Source of the DNA: Arabidopsis thaliana
Taxonomy: Eukaryota; Streptophyta; Magnoliopsida; Brassicales; Brassicaceae
Length of the DNA: 64,000 bases
Direction: 5' to 3'
Assembly (NCBI RefSeq): GCF_000001735.4
Contig: NC_003070.9
Location: 5,890,001 to 5,954,000 of the forward strand
The notes under the pieces were generated by a model, which worked only from the letters and a program-made list of their open reading frames with translations, ran no database searches and was not told where the DNA came from. The position numbers were made by a program, and so were the translations under genes. Positions 57,441 to 64,000 of the stretch are shown here, piece by piece (the stretch's first letter is position 1; each line of letters begins with the position of its first letter).

Positions 57441-60400
57441 ATGAAGGCTGATACTGTTCTAGACTATGCTGTGTTTGAGCTTTCACCGAAATATTCACGG
57501 TTAGTAAATTCTGTTAGTGTATGTTCTGTAGCAATTGATCATGCTTGTATGTTTGGTCTCAGTTGTATATTTGTGTTACAGATGCGAGCTGTTTGTATCG
57601 AGTAATGAAGAAAGAGAGAAACTGGCTTCAGGACTGATAGAACCATTTGTGAATCATTTGAGAGTTATTGAATCACAAGCTTCAAAGAGAGATCAATCCT
57701 CTGTTAGACTGGAAGTAGAACAAAGCGAGAATGGCGAATCTTGGTTCACAAGAAGAACTCTCGAGAGGTCTCAAAGAACGTTTTGCATTTCCCTTTTACA
57801 CGAAAATGTTGGTTACCTTAGCTATCTTTTAACCTGTGTAATTTTTGTTTTCCAGATTTGTTCAATATGTTAATAGTCCAGAAGTGTTGGAAAGAGTCAA
57901 TACATTTGATTTGGAGATGTCACAGTTGGAAGCAGCTCGGACATTATATTCTCAAGGTGTGTTTAGTTTCTTATTTGCTTGATCAAATTCTAAGCATACA
58001 AGTTACAAGTGACCAAACTTGATAACTTTTTTTTTCTCCTTTTATGTTCTAGATGATGGAGGCGTAGCAGATGCAACACAGTAAGTAAATGTCTCTGTTT
58101 TTACGTTGAATCAAATTGTGTTCTTAAAACTGTTTTGTTGATTGTTTTTCTTTGTATATGTACAGGAAGGAGCTAGTAAGAGCTATAGATTTAAGACTCG
58201 AGGCAATCAAAAAGGACTTAACCACGGCTATTGCTCACGCGTCAGCTAATGGTTTTGACCCTCAAACTGTTTCCGATCTCCAACGTTTTGCTGATAGATT
58301 CGGTGCACATCATTTGAAGTAAGCAATTTTTTTTATTGGTTATTCATTTTCTTGCAACTATGTTTGGAATCTGATCAGAATATATTTCTTTCATCAGTGA
58401 AGCATGCAGCAAATATATTTCACTATCGCAAAGAAGACCAGACCTCATCACCAAGAACGTGAATACCAATACACGAACATCAGTGGATGAGACAAACATC
58501 AGTCAACAGCTAAGTACTAAGAATGATAAAGAGGAGAACAAAGATGAGAGTTTGGATGAGTCTTCAACGGTTAAGCCCATTCATCATACAAGGAGACTTA
58601 GCGTACAAGATAGGATTAACCTCTTTGAGAGCAAACAAAAGGAAAACTCCAACTCTGCAGGAAACAAACCGGTGGTTGTTGCGAAATCCACAGAATTGAA
58701 GAGACCTTCCTCTGATACCTCATCAACTGTCCCTGCATTCCCTGAGAAGTCTGTTTTGAGAAGATGGAGTATTGTTAGTGACATGAGCTTTGATTTTACA
58801 ATGGAAAATAAGAAATCTGATAGTGGTAGCAACGAAGAAGGTCCCTTAAGTACACCTTCGTCCATTCCTGATGCCACATTCCCCAAGGAGTCTGAAGAGA
58901 ACAGCAAAAAGGACGATGATGATGTCTATTCTACTATATCTGATGATTCTCAAAACCAGATTGATAAGCCAGGAAACTTCATGACTGATGGCAATTCCAT
59001 GCCGAGAGAAGACGAGAGCTATGCTTCCAAATCCCACAATGTGGCACAATCATCAGTCATGTTTCCTTATCGCCATTCGCGCTCTCGGTCAGCTCATATA
59101 GCAGGTGGTATTGATATCAAAAGTGATGAACGTCAATCAAAAGGCAGGAAGAAAGAGCTGTTTCCATCAGACAAGAAACAAGCCTTGACAAGCCCTCCAA
59201 AACCGGTTTCTGCAGGTTAGTTTTAGCAGAAGAGTTAACAGAATATATAGAGAAAGTTACCCAAGAGAGTTTATAAATTTACAAGATCTTATAAATCATA
59301 TCAAATTCAGTGTTTTGAATACTTAAACTGATAGCTTTTAACTGTACATCTTAATGATTCTGCAGGGTCTGAACAGAGACAAAAATCATTTGGTGTAGAG
59401 GATGACCTTGTAAATGCAGATGCAGCTGGAAAATTTGACAAGAATAGAGTTCGTGCAACATCTGTGGATCAAACACAGAGGACAAGAATGCCTAGAGAAA
59501 GCCCTCCAGGGTTTAACGATGAGTTGAAAATAAAAGCACAAGATCTTGAAAAGATTTTCGCCGAGCATCAACTACGGATTCTTCCAGGAGATCAATCAGC
59601 TGGTAACGATAAAGACAACGGGAATGTTGTAATGCGGAGGAACTTATCTGAGTTAAGATTTTCAGATGATTCTAAAGGAAAGTTGTATGAAGAGTATATG
59701 AAGAAGAGGGATGCAAAACTAAGAGAAGAATGGAGTTCAAAAGAAAGTAAGTTGAAGTCAATGCAAGAAGCTCTTGACCAAAGTAGAACCGAGATGAAGG
59801 CTAAGTTTTCTGCTGCTTCCATGAAGAGGCAGGATTCGATATCAAGTACCCGCCAACGTGCAGAGAAGTTCAGATCTTTTAACTCTCGGACAAGTTCGAA
59901 AAAGTATCAGGTAATCAAATCATTTAGTGTCTTTGTTGATGATGACAACAAAACTTTGTCTGACTGTTTTGTAATTTGATTTAGTGATTCTTCTTAATCT
60001 TTTTACAGCATCCTATAAGCTCATTACAGAGTGAAGAGGAAAACGAAAAAGATAAGCTAGTCAGTGGACAATCCATTGGAAAAGGTGCTTCTAAGAGCTC
60101 CCAAGTTAGAAAGGTTCCATCCCCAAACGGGAGCTCACGAGTCTCAAAACCGTCAGGTAAAGTTTCAAACACAAACACTAATACTTCTGGGAGAGGACGA
60201 AAAACATCAGAGATAAAACTGGTTACACAATCTTCTCTTCCCAAATTCTCTGATCTTAAAAAGGAAAACACAAAACCATCTTCTTTAGCTGGTAGAAATA
60301 CTACTACCATGATGCGAACACAGGCGAGAAATGGTAATAAGAAGACTACAAAGGAAGATATACCGTCTCCTGTTATGCCTCGAAGACCACGATCACTAAG

Positions 60401-61399
60401 GAAAAGCTTCTCTGCAAATATAGAATTCACAGAGTTGACAACTCTATATTCTGATGATATGATGAACAAAGAGAGGAATCAGAAGCAGAACACAGACATT
60501 GATGATGTATCAGAGAATTTGAAAAATGAAGCCTTTGATGACACTGAATCTGAGGCTGAAGAAGAAGAAAAAGAAGTTTTGGAGAACCCTGTCAAAGGAG
60601 AAGAAGAAGCTAGAGAAATGGAAACTCTAGTAGTTGAGGAGGATATTGGTGATGAAACGCCTTCACTTACTGAAATAGTTGAGAACTCATCAGAGAATGA
60701 AAACTACACTTCTTTGAGATCAGTTTCTCATGTAGACTTACAGGCGAATACTCTACCTTCTTCAACATTGCAGCATAATGTTGCCTCGTTATTTGATTCA
60801 CCTAGTGAGAGTCCTCTTTCATGGAGCTCAAACTTGCAACACGCGTTCTCTTATCCGCATGAGCACTCGGATGTTGATGCTTCAGTGGATGATTCTCCCA
60901 TGGGAAGTCCAGCTTCTTGGAGTTCAAGAATGAGAAAGAAATGGGGAACAACAGCTCAGAGTCCTGTTATTGTTCCCAACTCTAGGAAGGATTTAACGAA
61001 AGGGATCAAACGTTTTCTTAAGTTTGGGAAGAAAACTCGTGCTGCAGATAGTCTAATGGATTGGGTCTCTGTAACAACATCTGAAGGAGACGATGATTGT
61101 GCCTATCGATCATCGGATGAGTTAAGGAAATCAAGAATGGCATCTTCTCAGAGTCAGCTTTCTGAGGATGAACAAGGTATTAAATCTTTTTACATTTCAG
61201 CTTCATTAGGGTCTTAGAACGATGTCATGAAAACTCCTCTTGACCATAGTTTTGTCTTTTGTGTTTCGCAGCTTCAAACAATATGATTCAACCACATCAT
61301 CATCAAGCGAGCTTTAAAGTGAAAGATGGTGATTTTAAGCGATCATTCTTCTCACTTTCTACATTCCGCAGCAAAGGAAACGACTCGAAGCCAAGATAA
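57441..61399 (+). CDS. COP1-interacting protein 7-like protein
   Basis: Nine exons (57441-57499, 57582-57767, 57856-57956, 58053-58080, 58166-58318, 58398-59215, 59366-59910, 60009-61176, 61272-61399) give 1061 residues. The conserved N-terminus ([59 protein letters not shown]) is shared with CIP7 and related plant proteins. The middle and C-terminal parts are low complexity: Ser-, Glu- and Lys-rich, with [16 protein letters not shown], a predicted coiled coil in [17 protein letters not shown], and a polyacidic run near [13 protein letters not shown]. Short SP(x)SWSS motifs (SPLSWSS, SPASWSS) recur, and the end is [10 protein letters not shown]...[16 protein letters not shown]7 is a nuclear positive regulator of light-induced genes, but the role of this paralog is not established. 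The 28-base fourth exon is short but in phase. It corresponds to the At1g17360-type gene. Confidence 0.9.
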
Positions 61400-61841
61400 C
61401 AGAGAAACAGAACTCAAGTCTCTATGTTTACATTTACAACAACACAAGTACAAAGTGTGTAGTATTGAATGAGAAGTACTTGATTCCATTTAAACACAGT
61501 ATTGTTGAGTTTATAATATGAAATGAGATAAACATAATTTTGAGAGGTAAAAACTTCAAATTATAATGGTTCTACATAAGATATACGAACTTACGACCCA
61601 ATAAATAAGATTAAGTTAGAGAAAGAGAAAGAGAAAGAAGTTGAAGATGTGCAAAAACGTAAACCGTAGTAGTTAACAAAAGAAAAAACGTGGAACACAA
61701 ACCACAAACCCACAGCTACATGATAACATTATAACAAGAACATAAGTTAGAAGAAAAGAAAAAGATACAATAAAGACGTTACATAACAAAAAAGAAGAAA
61801 AGAAAGAACTCTTCGCTCAAGTAACGGCTCCGAGGAAGATC
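61400..61841. other. Convergent 3' flanks of the CIP7-like gene and UBP1B
   Basis: A 442-base spacer between two stop codons on opposite strands. It is AT rich, with a gagaaagagaaagagaaag purine run near 61618-61636. No gene was seen. Confidence 0.4.
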
Positions 61842-63842
61842 TTACTGGTAGTACATGAGCTGCTGCGCGTTCTGGTAACCACCGTCATATATTGCCTGGT
61901 TTGAACCAGTGGCTCCCATTGCAGCTTGTTTAAAAGCATGTTGTCCCTGCGGGTGATGCATCATCGGATTCATTCCTGCCATCTTGCTCATCGCTAGTTG
62001 CCTCTCGTAAGCCAAGAGATCACTCGCTGAGAATCCCGGGATTGGTGCAGGAGCTGGTGGAGGAAGCGGGTTTGAAGCTGTTCCTGCTGGAGTTGGCTTG
62101 CTTCCCCAAGAACACTGTAGGAACAACGAACACAACAATTTTAGCATTCCCAAACCAAAAAGAATGGTGAGTCCCACAAAAGAACAGTTTAAGTTAGTTA
62201 GTTTTACCTTCATTTGCCTGCCACTAAGGTAGGAATGTGTGTTTCCCATCTGAATAGCGAGGGCTGCCTCTACATGAGTAGAGTATCTCACAAATCCGAA
62301 ACCTTTGTCTCTTTGAACACGGACTTCCTCTATGACCCCAGCACCAAGGGAATGGAAGTGGCGGTGAAGATCAACCTGGGACACCTGGATAACGAAAATA
62401 TCTTTGATTCAAAAAAGGTATGGATGATGGTTGAGTTAAGTCACAGAATACCTATAACAGTTTTTCTATTTTACCTCTGGAGCAAGATTACCGACGTAAA
62501 CAGTTGTGTACTGAGCATTGTTCTCAGGAGCTTCACCATTAGTAGTATCTTTACCATCCTCTGCAGGAACAAATAAGCCAATGTATAAACATCAAAGGGT
62601 TAAGAATTAAGTTTATTTGAGGCTTTTCTCTATTTCCATTTGATTTTCTATTTCATGATAGGTAATAGTTAAACATACCCGAGACACCACTGGTAAGTTC
62701 CACGACGCTTTTGGAATCAGAGCTCTGTTTGTCCTCACCAGAAGTGGCTCCCTTTGTCGCCCAGTTGCAACGTATCTGCCTGGAACCAAGCCATTTCCCT
62801 GAAAAGCAGAAGAGAATCTCCCACCAATTACAATAAGCTCAAAAACACAAAGCTAAAATAACAAAATATTAACATCAACTATCAAGGGGGAAAACAAATT
62901 GCAACACTCACCAGTTATCTCATCTATTGCAGTCTGGGCATCCTGCATAAGGAAATAAGATTTGCAGCAATCGATCAGTGTTTAAAGTAAAAGCCAATCT
63001 ATACACAAGGACTGAGAGTTAGACAGTCAAGTACCTGTTGGTTACGGAAGGAAACAAATCCAAATCCTCTTGAACGCCCAGTTTTCTGATCCCACATAAC
63101 TCTTGCATCCCTACATACAATAGCAATTGTCGGAAGAGTTTCTGCAAATCTTAAACTTCCATTTCCAATACAAGAATGCTGAGGATGGTATAAAAAACTT
63201 ACGAGCAAGTCGGGTAGACAGAGAAGCAAGTAAACAGCATTGCATCAGTAACCTCCGGACTCAAATCCCCAACAAATATATTGAAGTGACCTGCACATGA
63301 AGATCACAGAAGTGCGTTATTGTATCAATAGAACACCCAAAATACTGTTTTAGCAAGAAATCAAGCATAAGATTGTGAACCAACTTGATGTATCCTCCCT
63401 CTGGCCACTCGCATAAGCCCAGTTAACCTTGATAGGTTGCCCAAACCTGCACATTAGAGTAAACAATGTAATCCAAAACTTGGAAAACAGAGTATCTTGT
63501 TCATGCTAAAATGCCCAAAGGCTAATAATCATGTCCATTAACTTACAAATGCCTTCCATTGAGAGAAAGGATTGCAAGACCAGCCGATCTTCGATCAAAG
63601 TAGTGCACAAACCCATAAGAAGACTGCATCAGATAAATGTGTCAATCATAGCCAATACCAAAAGCAAAAGTTTCAACATAAAAGATTAAACATCCTGAAG
63701 ATTACTACTAGAATGTTATAAAAGTGTAACATAACACACCTTTTCTTTCCTAATTAGTTTACAGCTTTCTACAGGACCAGTGCCAGCAAAAACCTCTTGA
63801 AGCAGAGGTTCCGTCACCTGAATATGGATGTTTCCAACGTAC
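61842..63842 (-). CDS. UBP1B: Oligouridylate-binding protein UBP1B, ten 3' coding exons (5' end outside window)
   Basis: The minus-strand exons are 63842-63740, 63623-63547, 63446-63385, 63290-63203, 63110-63035, 62942-62912, 62798-62679, 62560-62475, 62384-62208 and 62114-61842. The remainder to 64000 is intron, and the N-terminal exon(s) lie beyond the right edge. Three RRMs are visible. RRM1 starts at [18 protein letters not shown] with [14 protein letters not shown] as RNP1. RRM2 has [14 protein letters not shown] and [13 protein letters not shown]3 has [20 protein letters not shown] and [10 protein letters not shown]. The tail is Pro-rich ([13 protein letters not shown]), then Met/Gln-rich, ending [10 protein letters not shown]. 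This is the TIA-1/UBP1 family of nuclear U-rich RNA-binding proteins that stabilise mRNA and move to stress granules. UBP1B rather than UBP1A or UBP1C is inferred from locus order. Confidence 0.92.
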
Positions 63843-64000
63843 CTGCAATTTCTCAAAGGCAGGCAGACTAAAAATCTAAACAAGAAACAGAACAATGAAA
63901 CAAAAACATAAAAATTAGCAGGGCTACAAGTCCCTCAACATCAAGAAGAATCACCTATGAGGGCATCATAACAAAGAATCACCTTTTCTAGAAAATAGAA

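Overview
The window is nuclear DNA of a flowering plant. It has AT-rich intergenic DNA, short GT-AG introns, plant TATA boxes and plant-only gene families. The gene order and the spliced protein lengths match the FUG1-to-UBP1B interval on the short arm of Arabidopsis thaliana chromosome 1. Symbols come from recognising the proteins, not from a search. Exon ends were worked out by hand from splice sites, reading frame and family conservation.

Layout. 1-0.2 kb: last exon of a plastid translation initiation factor IF-2 gene (FUG1). 1.4-4.9 kb: an LRR receptor kinase. 5.5 kb: a tiny DVL/ROT4-like peptide gene. 6.5-13.4 kb: the receptor-like proteins RLP2 and RLP3 (RFO2) in tandem on the minus strand, separated by a Tourist/Harbinger-like element and a dead NYN-domain/zinc-finger gene. 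14.1-18.9 kb: the P-type proton pump AHA10. 19.4-21.6 kb: an O-fucosyltransferase-family gene on the minus strand. 21.7-26.5 kb: a complete Mutator-like element with 131-bp inverted repeats, 10-bp target duplications, a transposase with two nonsense codons and an intact GRF-zinc-finger gene. 27.1-29.2 kb: UBC34, a tail-anchored E2. 30.9 kb: a small secreted-peptide gene. 32.8-36.1 kb: alanine aminotransferase ALAAT1. 36.9-37.4 kb: a chimeric gene made from copies of the peptide gene and the start of ALAAT1. 38.0-38.7 kb: the type I MADS gene AGL100. 40.0-41.6 kb: an HD-domain phosphohydrolase. 44.1-48.4 kb: the phosphoinositide phosphatase SAC5. 50.5 kb: a SAUR gene. 52.4-54.3 kb: a CIA30-type protein with a GC-AG intron. 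57.4-61.4 kb: a large COP1-interacting-protein-7-like gene. 61.8 kb to the end: the 3' ten coding exons of UBP1B on the minus strand.

The genes are mostly unrelated housekeeping, signalling and defence genes, as is usual for plant euchromatin. The linked pieces are the RLP2/RLP3 tandem pair, the peptide gene/ALAAT1 duplication that produced a fusion gene, and the Mutator-like element lying about 90 bp upstream of the O-fucosyltransferase start codon. I saw no CRISPR array, operon, tRNA or rRNA gene. The most novel material is the small peptide gene and its chimeric paralog, whose C-terminal motif resembles CLE peptides but breaks the consensus.
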